This document shows, in pieces, positions 25,589 through 35,232 of a stretch of DNA of 38,108 bases. The notes under the pieces were generated by a model. The model had not been told where the DNA came from. It saw nothing but the letters and a program-made list of their open reading frames with translations, and did not search any database. Where the stretch lies: positions 992 to 39,099 of the forward strand of contig NZ_NOXT01000130.1 of NCBI RefSeq assembly GCF_002251755.1, read 5' to 3'. Position 1 is the stretch's first letter. Each line of letters opens with the position of its first letter. Source of the stretch: Sandarakinorhabdus cyanobacteriorum. Its GTDB lineage: Bacteria > Pseudomonadota > Alphaproteobacteria > Sphingomonadales > Sphingomonadaceae. A program made the translations under genes and the position numbers.

Positions 25589-26959
25589 TCAATCGGGCTG
25601 CAGCCGGTTGATCTGGCGCACCGCGGCCAGCAGCAGCCCGCTGGCCAGCGCCAGCAGCCAGGCCAGGGCGCCCAGCGGCGGTGCGGCCGGGGCCGGCGCC
25701 ACAAAGCGCGGCAGGCGGTCAAGATCGGCCGGCGTCATCGGCTGTGGCCGTGTTGCCAGGCGGGCCAGCGCCGCACGCAGCTGCGCCACATGGGCGGCGG
25801 CGGCATCCTGCACCTGGGCCACCGCCCCGGCATCGCTGCCGGCGGCCCGGGCCAGCGCCTGCGCCGCCAGCATCGGCGGTGCCAGCAGGGCCAATTGGTC
25901 CAGCGTTTCCTGCCGCCCGGCGCGGCGGGCGGCGTGATCGGCCATGATCGGCGCGATGGCGGCAGCAACCTTGCCGGTCACGTCCAGCGTGCGCGCCAGC
26001 GCGTCGCGACGGCTGGCCAGTTCGTCGGAAACCGCCTCGGCATGGTCATTGTCCCACTGCGCCGTGGCCGCCACTTCGGCGGCGCGGGCCTTGGCAATCA
26101 CGGCATAGCGCGACGGCAATGGCTGGGCGAGGCCAACCAGCGCGGTGAGCAGCGCCGGCAGCACCAGCGTGAACAGCGCCCAGATCGCCACCAGTGCCAG
26201 GGCAGCAGCATCGGCCGAGCTGCGCAGGCTGTTGACCAGCAGCACCAGCGCCCACCACAGCAGCAGGCTGGCCAGCGCGATCAGGCCCCACCAGATCAGC
26301 GCCGTGGTGCGACCGGGCAGATCCGGCCCGCTCAGCCCCAGCCACAGCAGGGCCAGCGCAATCGGTGCCAGCACCAGGGCGAGACGCGGCAGCGATCGCG
26401 CCAGCAACAGCCGGCCCACCCCGCCGCCCTGCGCCAGCACCAGCCGCAGCGCACCCGAATCGCGATCGGCCGGGATCATGCCATGGCCCAGCACCACCAG
26501 CAGCAAGGGCGCGATCACCAGCACGACAAAGCCCAGATCCAACCCGCCACGCATCAGCAGTTCGGGATTTTCCAGCGTGGACCGGGCAAACAGCGTGTCG
26601 GCCCGGCTGCGCAGGCCGGCCGCCCCGGCATCGGGCGCCAGCGGGGCCTGGCCGGCGCTGGCATCGATCAGCGGCGGCAGCGGCGCAATCACCGGCATCC
26701 GCACCCGGATCGGCAACAGCACCGCATCGGCCGCCGGCATGCCCCTGGCCATGCCGGCGCGCAGCCGTGCATCCGCCTCGGCAAGCTCGCTGCTGGCCGC
26801 CGCCCGGCTGGCCAGCTGGGCCGCCAGCAGCGCCCGGCCATTGGCCAGCGCCAGGATGATGGCCCCCATCAACACCGCCAGCACCGCCAGCGCCAGCCGG
26901 CTGCGCAGCAGCCAGCGGCCTTCCATCGCCAGCAGCGACGGGCGCGCCAGCGCCGTCAT
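25589..26959 (-). CDS. Module B ABC-2 permease, second subunit (DUF3526-type)
   Basis: A 456-residue membrane protein. The start at 26959 overlaps the first permease's stop as ATGA. One N-terminal membrane helix (LALAVLAVLMGAIILALA) is followed by a large extracytoplasmic region (about residues 45-170, containing STLENPELLMRGGLDLGFVV), several helices, a second polar stretch with QWDNDHAEAVSDELASRRDAL, and a C-terminal helix. It is a paralogue of the module A second permease (5529-6773), which has the equivalent NPELLLAGRFDFAFV. It probably pairs with the first permease and the module B ATPase. No solute-binding protein is encoded, so direction of transport is open; ABC-2 permeases are usually exporters. 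Confidence 0.86.
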   Translation of the reverse strand: MTALARPSLLAMEGRWLLRSRLALAVLAVLMGAIILALANGRALLAAQLASRAAASSELAEADARLRAGMARGMPAADAVLLPIRVRMPVIAPLPPLIDASAGQAPLAPDAGAAGLRSRADTLFARSTLENPELLMRGGLDLGFVVLVIAPLLLVVLGHGMIPADRDSGALRLVLAQGGGVGRLLLARSLPRLALVLAPIALALLWLGLSGPDLPGRTTALIWWGLIALASLLLWWALVLLVNSLRSSADAAALALVAIWALFTLVLPALLTALVGLAQPLPSRYAVIAKARAAEVAATAQWDNDHAEAVSDELASRRDALARTLDVTGKVAAAIAPIMADHAARRAGRQETLDQLALLAPPMLAAQALARAAGSDAGAVAQVQDAAAAHVAQLRAALARLATRPQPMTPADLDRLPRFVAPAPAAPPLGALAWLLALASGLLLAAVRQINRLQPD

Positions 26960-28374
26960 TGCTGGCCCGCCGCCAGCCGACGGCCGGCCAGCCGCAACAG
27001 GCCCAGGGCCGCCAGCAGCCACAGGCCCAGCGCCAGCGCATCAGGCCAGCTGCGCGCCAGTGCGGCGGCGGTGCCCGGCGGCTGCCAGGCAAAATCCGGC
27101 GCCCGCCGCCACAGCGCGGCATCGGCGTGATAATCAAATCCGGCGGCCCCGGCGTGCGCGGTCATGTCGGCATTCAGCAGGCTGATGATGCGGCGGCGAT
27201 GGGCTTCGGCCCGGTCCTGGAAATCGCGCTGCACGGCGGCGTCGCTGCCGGCCAGCGCCATGGACAGATTCTGCAACGGCACCAGCGGCGACAGCAGCGC
27301 GGCAAGGCGCAAGGCGGCGCGGCCAGCTTCATGGGTGGCGGCCAATCGGCCCCAGGCCGCATCAAACACCCGGTTGCCATGCTGCTCGGCCGCTTCCAGG
27401 CGCAGGCCATCGATGTTGACCGGCAGATCCTCCAGCCGGGTGACACCATAACGCGCCATCACTGCCGCTTCGAATGCCTTGCCGTCCTTGCCGAACGGGT
27501 CGTGGCCGCTTTTCATCTGCGCCTGCACGCCGGCGGCAAAATCATGCGGGGTCGGCACCGGGGCGGCCTGCATGGCAAGCCCGCTGCCCAGCCGCGGCAC
27601 GATCAGCAGCAGCACCAGCCACAGGCCCACCAGCAGCAGCCGCGCCTGCGCCGCCGTCGCGCACAGCGCCGAAACCGCCACCGCCAGCGCCGCCAGGATG
27701 GCAAAATACAGCAGATAGGCCGACAGCCACAGCAGCAGCGCCACCCCATCCACCGGCCCGGCCAGCAGCGTGGCCACCAGCGCCGCCGCCAGCAATGGCA
27801 GCACCAGCACGGCGGCAATGCGCCCCAGCGCCAGATATTTGGCCGGCATCACCTGCCCGGCCGCAAGCCCGCTGGCCAGCATCAGGCGCAGCGTGCCGGC
27901 CTCCCGCTCCCGCGCCACCAGCCCGGCGCCGATGATGAACAACAGCAGCGGCAGCACATATTGGAACACCCAGGCCGCGCTGAAGCGGCCCAGATCCAGC
28001 CCGCCGGCCAGATCCTCGGCCGGGCGGGCCTGCGCCGGATTGCGATTGTGCGCCTCCAGCCAGATGGCGCTGCCGGCATAGGGCAGCACGCCGGGATCGA
28101 GCAGCGCCATCGGCGGCAGCGGCCGGAACGCCCAGAAGGCGAAATGCGCCGCGCTGTGCGGATTGCGCGCGCCCTGGCCTTCCCAGGTCACCCGGTCGGC
28201 CGCGATGGTGGCGCGCCGGTCGGCATCATGGGCGGTCACCTCTACAAAGGCCGCCACCACCGCCGTCACCGCCAGCAGGGCAACCAGCAGGCTGATCAGC
28301 GCCAGCCGCCAATCGCGCCGATATTCGGCCCAATCCTTGGCCGCCACGCTGGCCGCGATCGCGGCCGGGCTCAT
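26956..28374 (-). CDS. Module B ABC-2 permease, first subunit (intact paralogue)
   Basis: A 472-residue inner-membrane permease, intact, with an N-terminal helix (LISLLVALLAVTAVVAAF). The extracytoplasmic region contains NPHSAAHFAFWAFRPLPP and LDPGVLPYAGSAIWLEAHN, then come the helix bundle (PLLLFIIGAGLVAREREAGTL), a second polar region and a last helix. It starts in an ATGA overlap with the ATPase gene and ends in an ATGA overlap with the second permease. It is the reference for the interrupted module A copy: both share the H-x-x-x-x-A-x-RPL motif, the PG-x-x-x-YAGS motif and the LLSP-to-AEAHR region. The RERE/RESG segment after the third helix is typical of NosY-like ABC-2 permeases. Confidence 0.88.
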   Translation of the reverse strand: MSPAAIAASVAAKDWAEYRRDWRLALISLLVALLAVTAVVAAFVEVTAHDADRRATIAADRVTWEGQGARNPHSAAHFAFWAFRPLPPMALLDPGVLPYAGSAIWLEAHNRNPAQARPAEDLAGGLDLGRFSAAWVFQYVLPLLLFIIGAGLVAREREAGTLRLMLASGLAAGQVMPAKYLALGRIAAVLVLPLLAAALVATLLAGPVDGVALLLWLSAYLLYFAILAALAVAVSALCATAAQARLLLVGLWLVLLLIVPRLGSGLAMQAAPVPTPHDFAAGVQAQMKSGHDPFGKDGKAFEAAVMARYGVTRLEDLPVNIDGLRLEAAEQHGNRVFDAAWGRLAATHEAGRAALRLAALLSPLVPLQNLSMALAGSDAAVQRDFQDRAEAHRRRIISLLNADMTAHAGAAGFDYHADAALWRRAPDFAWQPPGTAAALARSWPDALALGLWLLAALGLLRLAGRRLAAGQQ

Positions 28375-29090
28375 GCCGCCCGCTCCGCCATGTGGGTCAG
28401 ATACATATGCTCCAGCTCGCCGGCCGACAGGCTGGCCGGATCGATCATCGCCACCAGCCGGCCGTGGCGCATGATGCCGATGCGGCTGGCCACCTCCTTG
28501 GCGCGGAAGATGTCGTGGGTGGAAATCAGAAGGGCAACGCCGCCCGCCGCCGTCTCGCGCAGCACGCCCACCAGATCATTGGCTGCCGCCGGGTCCAGGC
28601 CCGACAAGGGCTCGTCCAGCAGGATGACGCGCGCCTCCTTCATCAGGGCAATCGCCAGGCCCAGTTTCTGGCGCATGCCCTTGGAATAGGTGCCGGCCGG
28701 GCGCAGGATGGCATCGGCGGGAAAGCGCAGCCGCGCCAATATCGCATCACGGCGGGCGGGATCGACGGCGACGCCTGCCAACCCGGCAAAGAAGGCCAGA
28801 TTTTCCGCGCCCGACAGGCTGGGATAAAGGCTCACCACCTCGGCAACATAGCCCAGCCGGGCCCGCGCCGCCGCCGGGTCCTCGGCCACCACCAGCCCAT
28901 CCACCAGCGCGGCGCCTGCCGTCGGCGCGGTGAAGCCCAGGAACAGGTTCAATGTCGTGGTCTTGCCGGCACCATTGGCGCCCAGCAGGCACAGGGTTTC
29001 GCCGGCCGCCACCGCGAGGTTCAGCCCATCCAGCGCCAACGCCGCGCCATAACGCTTGGTCAGCCCGCGCGCTTCCAGCACCGCGCCCAT
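28371..29090 (-). CDS. Module B ABC transporter ATP-binding protein
   Basis: A 239-residue ATPase with Walker A GANGAGKTT (37-45), signature YSKGMRQKLGLAIAL, Walker B VILLDEPLSGLDP and H-loop ISTHDIFRAKEVA. The ATG at 29090 overlaps the DUF1826 stop as TGATG, which fixes the start over longer in-frame options. It resembles the module A ATPase and NosF/GldA-type proteins that energise ABC-2 permeases. It should act with the two permeases that follow. Its linkage to a COG0523 GTPase and DUF1826 gene is the main reason to link the transporter with metal limitation. Confidence 0.92.
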   Translation of the reverse strand: MGAVLEARGLTKRYGAALALDGLNLAVAAGETLCLLGANGAGKTTTLNLFLGFTAPTAGAALVDGLVVAEDPAAARARLGYVAEVVSLYPSLSGAENLAFFAGLAGVAVDPARRDAILARLRFPADAILRPAGTYSKGMRQKLGLAIALMKEARVILLDEPLSGLDPAAANDLVGVLRETAAGGVALLISTHDIFRAKEVASRIGIMRHGRLVAMIDPASLSAGELEHMYLTHMAERAA

Positions 29091-29730
29091 CAGCAACAGT
29101 CCATTTGGGCCGGGTTGATCACCAGCACCAGCCGCCGCTGCCCCGATCCGGCAATCGGCGGAGAGCGGTGGATGATCGGGCTGTCGGTCAACAGCTTGCC
29201 CTTGAACAACGCCACCTCGCCGGCCAGCAGCTGGCGCAGCTCCAGTCGCTCCAGTGCCACGCCATCGGCCAGGGCGGCGGCATCCGCGTTGGAAAGCCAT
29301 TGGCTACCCGGCCCGGCATAGGATGTGATCAGCCGCAGCCCCACATAATCGGCGTGGAACTTGCGGCAGGCATCTCCCGTGATGATCTCCAGCCGCAAAT
29401 CAACCAACGGGCTTTTCATGCGGGCTGCGGCGTGCTGGGCCAATTCGGCCACATCAGCCACCAGAACGGGCACCGGCGGCCAGCCGGCGGCCACCAGCGC
29501 CTCGGCCAGCGCCACCGCCGCCTGTTCGGCGGCCACGCTCAAGCGGATTTCGCCAGTGCCACGGCGCAGCACCTCCCCCGCCGCAGCCGTCAGGGCACGC
29601 GCCAGCCGGCGCTGCCACACCGCCAGATTGATCGCGGGATCATCACTCGCGCCCAGCACATCCGGGGTCGGCCCCATGGCCACATGGGTGATCGGCGGAA
29701 ACAACACGTCCGCCACGCGGGCCAGCGCGC

Positions 29731-29734
<4 letters not shown>
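29090..29734 (-). CDS. DUF1826 domain protein
   Basis: A 214-residue soluble protein that I recognise as DUF1826. It has an N-terminal helical part, a central [34 protein letters not shown] with conserved Cys and His, then [18 protein letters not shown] and a C-terminal [12 protein letters not shown] strand. The KFHADYV...HRSPP...RLVLVI pattern resembles a cupin/2-oxoglutarate-dioxygenase-like fold with two spaced histidines; this is only a resemblance. It starts in an ATGA overlap with the COG0523 gene and is followed by the ABC ATPase in a TGATG overlap. DUF1826 genes are often next to COG0523 genes, and a role in metal handling is assumed but, to my knowledge, not shown. Confidence 0.82.
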
Positions 29735-30945
<1,211 letters not shown>

Positions 30946-30960
30946 CCCGGCCTCATGGAA

Positions 30961-30985
30961 TCACATGTTATTTTGTATCATGTGA
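30961..30985. promoter_or_regulatory. Predicted Zur-type operator of module B
   Basis: TCACATG (30961-30967) and CATGTGA (30979-30985) form a perfect 7-bp inverted repeat around an 11-bp AT-rich core. The inner ATGTTATTTTGTATC (30965-30979) matches the module A element in 14 of 15 bases on the opposite strand. It lies directly upstream of a COG0523 zinc GTPase, a classical Zur target. Confidence 0.65.
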
Positions 30986-31040
30986 CAGACCTGCGGGCCG
31001 CTGGCAAGGCTGAGGCAATTGCCGTTCGCCCTCCGGATGC

Positions 31041-32284
31041 TCAGTACCGGGTCAATTCCACCTGCAAATGCTTGTATCCATGCACGAAACTGGCCAGCAC
31101 GCGCACCGGCTCGGCAACCGGGTTCACCCGCAACCGCCGCTTCGCCAGCTCCTCCAGCAGGGTGACCAGCTGCAGTTCGGCCACGCGCGCGCCAACACAG
31201 CGGTGGATGCCATAACCGAACGACAGGTGCCGCCGGGCGTTGGGGCGATCAACGATGATCCGGTCGGCATCATCAAACACGCTCTCGTCGCGGTTGGCCG
31301 AGATATACCAGAGCGCCAGCATGTCGTGCTTCTTCAGGCGGTGGCCGAACAGCTCGGTGTCCTCCGTCACCGTGCGCCGCATGTAGGAAAGCGGCGTCTG
31401 CCAGCGGATGATTTCCTGCACGGCATTGGGGATCAACGCCGGATCGGCTTCCAGCAGGCGCGCTCATCGGGAAACTGCGCCAGGCCCCAGGCACAGGCCG
31501 TCATCGAATTGCGCGTGGTGTCGTTGCCACCAACGATCAGCAGGATCAGATTGCCGATGAACTCCACCGGATCCATGTCGCGCATGGCATCGGATTGCAG
31601 CATCACCGAAATCAGATCCTTGCCGGGGTCGGCGGCACGGCGCTGCCACAGTTCGGCAAAGGCGGCGCCCATGGCCTCCATCTCGCCGTTGAACCAGTCC
31701 CAGCCGCCGGGGGCAACAATGGCATCGATATTGCCGCCGGCATCCGACCAGGCGGTCAACTTCTGCCGCTCCTCCCACGGGAAACCGAACAGGCGCGCCA
31801 GCATGCCGGTGGTCAACTCGATCGAAACCCGCTCCACCCAGTCAAAGCGTTCGCCCACCGGCAACGCGTCCAGCACCGCGGCGGTGCGATGTTGTACCTC
31901 GGCCCGCATCGCCGCCACCTCGGCCGGGCCAAAGGCCGGCGCCACGGTGCGGCGCTGGCCGGTATGGCGCGGCGGATCCATGGCGATGAACTGCGGCAGC
32001 CGCCGCTCCCCCGGCCGGGCGCGGTCGGCCTCGATGCCCAGCGTGATGCCACCCAGTTCGAAGCTGGACGAAAACAGCTTGGGCAGCGCTTCCACATGCA
32101 CGATCGGCTTGTAACTGCTGATCGACCAATAGGGGCCGAACTTGCTGTCGGGAACATATTGGATCGGTGCCTGCGCCCGCAGTTGGCGGAACGGCGCCTG
32201 CCAGCGGTCTTCGGCGAACGGTTCCGGCCGGGCGACATCGATGGGCGCCAGTTGATCGGCCATGGCGAGGGTTTCCGCCGGCAT
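31041..32284 (-). pseudogene. CYP153-type cytochrome P450, frameshifted
   Basis: The two pieces of a P450 of about 414 residues lie in different frames. The first, from ATG 32284 (AGGAG upstream), contains MDPPRHTGQRRTVAPAF and the I-helix oxygen-binding GGNDTTRNS, then runs out of frame after FPDERA. The second contains EIIRWQTPLSYMRRT, NRDESVFDDADRI and the haem-binding loop FGYGIHRCVGARVAE with the ligand cysteine. A one-base deletion between about 31457 and 31467 explains the switch; restoring it gives a continuous LLEADPALIPNAV. The WQTPL-x-x-MRRT and HLSFG-GIHRC motifs are those of CYP153 alkane terminal hydroxylases, soluble enzymes needing ferredoxin and a reductase, neither of which is in the window. 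It may be truly broken or a sequencing indel. Confidence 0.85.
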
Positions 32285-32327
32285 CGAACCTGCTCCTCTT
32301 CTGCCTGAACCGGGACAGCCTAAGCGA

Positions 32328-32345
32328 TTGTAGCGACCGCTACAA
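32328..32345. promoter_or_regulatory. 18-bp near-perfect palindrome upstream of the P450
   Basis: TTGTAGCG-AC-CGCTACAA has perfect 8-bp arms and a 2-bp centre. It lies 43 bp upstream of the P450 start and overlaps the LysR stop codon. On the P450 strand its edge forms TACAAT, a good -10 hexamer. The TAGCG..CGCTA form is typical of TetR-family operators; no TetR gene is in the window. Confidence 0.65.
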
Positions 32346-33215
32346 GCCTGCGTTGACCGCCTCCAGGCGCAGCCGTGTCGCCTCCACTTCGGCCAGCAAC
32401 CAATCGCGGAACAGCCGGACCGCCGGGCCAGGCCGCCGGCCGTTGGGCAGCACAAGATGATAATGCCATCCGGTGGCCCGCACCGCGCCCACCGGCACGA
32501 TGGCACCGGTGCCGATCTGGTCGGCTGTCACCAGCAGATCAACCAGCCCCATCCCGCTGCCGGCCAGCACGGCGCTGATCGTCAGATCGCGGTTGGGCAC
32601 GCTCATCTGGGCCGGGCCGCCCAAGCCAGGCCAATCTTCCCATTCATCGGCCTTGCCCTGCTGCACGATGCGCGGCCAGGCGCCATGGACCAACCGATCC
32701 GCCCTGATGGCTGGCGCGATCGTCTGCGCCAGCAGCCGCTGCGCCGTCACGCCGGGCCAGCCCCCGGGGCCCAGCCGCAGCGCGCAATCCACCATCTCCC
32801 GATCCAGATCGACCAGCCGGGCGGTGGCGGCCAACCGCACATCGACATCCGGGCACTGCGCCGCAAACTGGCCGATGCGCGGCAAGAGCCAGTGCGCCGC
32901 CAGACTGTCATGCGCGCTGATCGTCAACACCGAACGGGCCGCGCGTGCCTCGGCCACTGCCCGATCGATGCTGGCAAAGGGCACTGCCAGCTGCCGCGCC
33001 AGCGCCTGGCCAGCGGCCGACGGCCGGACATGGCGGCCATGGCGTTCCAGCAACGGCGCGGGAAAGCCGGCGCCCAGCGTCTGCAACTGGTGGCTCACCG
33101 CAGACAGTGTCAGCCCCAGCTCGCGCGCCGCCGCTCCCACACTGCCCAGCCGCACCACCGCTTCAAAGGCGCGCAGGCCATTCAACGACACGCTCAACGA
33201 TGCCCGTGCGGCCAT
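32340..33215 (-). CDS. LysR-family transcriptional regulator (GcvA-like)
   Basis: A 291-residue LysR regulator. The winged helix-turn-helix is GLRAFEAVVRLGSVGAAARE followed by LGLTLSAVSHQLQTLG (about residues 12-48). The effector domain starts with RSVLTISAHDSLAAHWLLPR, and LADFDREMVDC-like (here VDLDREMVDCALRLG) is the GcvA-type pattern. The ATG at 33215 is chosen because the conserved N-terminus starts there; longer frames run into the opposite TonB gene. It is divergent from the TonB receptor at 33313 and lies 55 bp upstream of the P450 in the same direction, so it may control either. An ACTAT...ATAGT dyad in the divergent gap is a possible binding site. Confidence 0.9.
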   Translation of the reverse strand: MAARASLSVSLNGLRAFEAVVRLGSVGAAARELGLTLSAVSHQLQTLGAGFPAPLLERHGRHVRPSAAGQALARQLAVPFASIDRAVAEARAARSVLTISAHDSLAAHWLLPRIGQFAAQCPDVDVRLAATARLVDLDREMVDCALRLGPGGWPGVTAQRLLAQTIAPAIRADRLVHGAWPRIVQQGKADEWEDWPGLGGPAQMSVPNRDLTISAVLAGSGMGLVDLLVTADQIGTGAIVPVGAVRATGWHYHLVLPNGRRPGPAVRLFRDWLLAEVEATRLRLEAVNAGL

Positions 33216-33231
33216 GCTTGCACTTCTCTCA

Positions 33232-33257
33232 ACTATAATCGCTGATTGATCGATAGT
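33232..33257. promoter_or_regulatory. Candidate LysR-type binding dyad
   Basis: ACTAT (33232-33236) and ATAGT (33253-33257) form a 5-bp inverted repeat in the 97-bp divergent gap between the LysR and TonB genes, in a locally AT-rich stretch. It is the expected place for LysR autoregulation, but the arms are short. Confidence 0.35.
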
Positions 33258-33312
33258 GGCAGCGACCCCGCCTTGGCAATCCCGGCACATGTTCCTGCCT
33301 GAAAGAATGCCG

Positions 33313-35232
33313 ATGCCCCCTCTGTCCGTTCGCCTTGCCCTCCTGGTTGCAGCCGGCCTGATCGCCGCGCCGGTATTGGCCCAGCGTGCCGCCGAAAATG
33401 CCCTGCAAGCCGCTGATGATGGCTTTGGCACCGCCATCGGGCGCGAAAGCATCGGCCTCTACAGTGCTGATGATATCAGGGGTTTCTCGGCCGTCGATGC
33501 CGGCAACGTGCGGCTGGAAGGCCTGTATTTCGATCCCGCCAGCCTGCCGCCCAGTCTGCTGCGCGGCACCACCAGCATCCGGGTAGGCCTAGCCGCGCAG
33601 GGCTTTGCCTTTCCGGCGCCAACCGGCGTGGTCGATATCCGCCTGCGCCATGCCGGCACCCGCCCGGCAGCCACGCTGTTCCTGTCGGCCGACAGTTTCG
33701 GTTTCATCACCGGTGAAGCCACCTGGGATCAACCGCTGGGCAGCGGCATCGGGCTGGCCGTGGGCGCCGGTGCCTATCGCGAAGCCTATCCCAATGGCAC
33801 CACCGATCAGACCTACACGGCCAATGCCACGCTGGATTGGCAGATCAGCCGCCGGCTGAAGCTCACGGCCCTGGCCAGCGCCACCATGGTGCGCGCCGCC
33901 GAACCGCCGCCCGTCTATCTCACGGCCGATGGCCAGCCGCCGCCACGCGTGGACCGCGGGCGCTTCCAGGGCCCCGATGGCCTGTTCAACAGCCGGGATC
34001 GCCGCACCCTGGGCCTGATCGGCGATTGGCAGGCCGGGCCGTGGCACCTGCAGGCCGGCCTGTTCCATTCCAAATCCGATGCGCCGCGCACCGTCGCCAA
34101 CCTCTATCTCGATGTCACAACCACAGGCGCGGCCCAGCAGCTGCTGGTGGTTGATCCGGCCGGCCGCAACCGCGTGACCAGCGGCGAACTGCGGCTGGAC
34201 AGGTCAATCACCGATGGCCCGCGCACCCACATGATCACCCTGTCGGCCCGCTGGCGCGACCGGCAGCGCCAGTTCGGTGGCAGCGCCCTGGTGGATCTGG
34301 GATCAGTGCAGCTGAACCAACCGGCGCCGCCGCTGCCGGCCCTGCCCGGCTTTGGCCCCCGCGATGATGACCGCATCCGTCAGGCAACGGTCGGCCTCGC
34401 CTATGAACTGCGCTGGCCCGGCATCGCCAACCTGTCGCTGGGCCTGCAGAAAACCCGGTATCGCAAACAGGCGACCCCGGCCGCCAGCCCGCCAGCCACC
34501 GAACGGGCCAGCCCCTGGCTCGTCACCGCCGCTGCCGCCATTCCAATCACGCAGCGGTTGGGCAGCTATGCCAGCTTTGCCCAGGGGCTGGAGGACAGCG
34601 GCGCCGCGCCCGGTAGCGCCAGCAACCGCAACCAGCCGCTGCCGGCCAGCGCCACCCGCCAGATCGATGCCGGCCTGCGCTGGCAAGTCGCCGGACCGCT
34701 GGCCCTGGTTGCCGGCGTGTTCGAACTCTCGCGCCCCTATTTCCAGTTCGATGCCACCGGCCGCTTCAGCCGGCTGGGCGACACGCGCAGCCGCGGGCTG
34801 GAGCTCAGCCTGTCGGGCCCGCTCAGCCCCCGGCTCGATATTCTGGCCGGCGCCGTGATCGGGCGCACCAGCGTGGTTAGCGCGGCGGTGCGCGATGGCC
34901 TGGTCGGCAGCCGGGCCGTGGGCCGGCCCGATGGGCGCGGCAGCATCGCGCTGGAATGGCGGCCGGCCTTTGCCAGCGGCCTGCGCATCAATGCCGCCGT
35001 GAACCACATCACGCCGGTGGTGGCCAGCAACGACAACAAGGCCCGCGCCCCGGCCCGCACCACCATTGATCTGGGCCTGCGCCAGGCGCTGAAGATTGCC
35101 GCCGCCCCGGCCCAGCTGCGCCTTGTCGTGACCAACATCGCCAATCAATATGGCGTGGAGGTGCTGGGCAGCGGTGTTTATGACATCAGCGCCGGCCGCG
35201 CCGCCCAGTTGAGCCTGGGAGTGGATTTCTGA
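33313..35232 (+). CDS. TonB-dependent receptor, same divergent subfamily as 21498-23429
   Basis: A 639-residue outer-membrane receptor with signal peptide SVRLALLVAAGLIAAPVLA. The subfamily block follows (AAENALQAADDGFG, AIGRESIGLYSADDIRGF, AGNVRLEGLYFDP, then FPAPTGVVDIRLR), and the protein ends in RAAQLSLGVDF. No TonB box is evident. The ATG at 33313 is used because GAAAGA lies six bases before it; the ATG at 33307 would leave no spacing. It stands alone on the plus strand, divergent from the LysR regulator and without an adjacent transporter. The paralogue in module B suggests a related ligand, but no Zur-like site is seen here. Its last 55 bp overlap the end of the FGE-like gene on the opposite strand. 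Confidence 0.88.
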   Translation: MPPLSVRLALLVAAGLIAAPVLAQRAAENALQAADDGFGTAIGRESIGLYSADDIRGFSAVDAGNVRLEGLYFDPASLPPSLLRGTTSIRVGLAAQGFAFPAPTGVVDIRLRHAGTRPAATLFLSADSFGFITGEATWDQPLGSGIGLAVGAGAYREAYPNGTTDQTYTANATLDWQISRRLKLTALASATMVRAAEPPPVYLTADGQPPPRVDRGRFQGPDGLFNSRDRRTLGLIGDWQAGPWHLQAGLFHSKSDAPRTVANLYLDVTTTGAAQQLLVVDPAGRNRVTSGELRLDRSITDGPRTHMITLSARWRDRQRQFGGSALVDLGSVQLNQPAPPLPALPGFGPRDDDRIRQATVGLAYELRWPGIANLSLGLQKTRYRKQATPAASPPATERASPWLVTAAAAIPITQRLGSYASFAQGLEDSGAAPGSASNRNQPLPASATRQIDAGLRWQVAGPLALVAGVFELSRPYFQFDATGRFSRLGDTRSRGLELSLSGPLSPRLDILAGAVIGRTSVVSAAVRDGLVGSRAVGRPDGRGSIALEWRPAFASGLRINAAVNHITPVVASNDNKARAPARTTIDLGLRQALKIAAAPAQLRLVVTNIANQYGVEVLGSGVYDISAGRAAQLSLGVDF

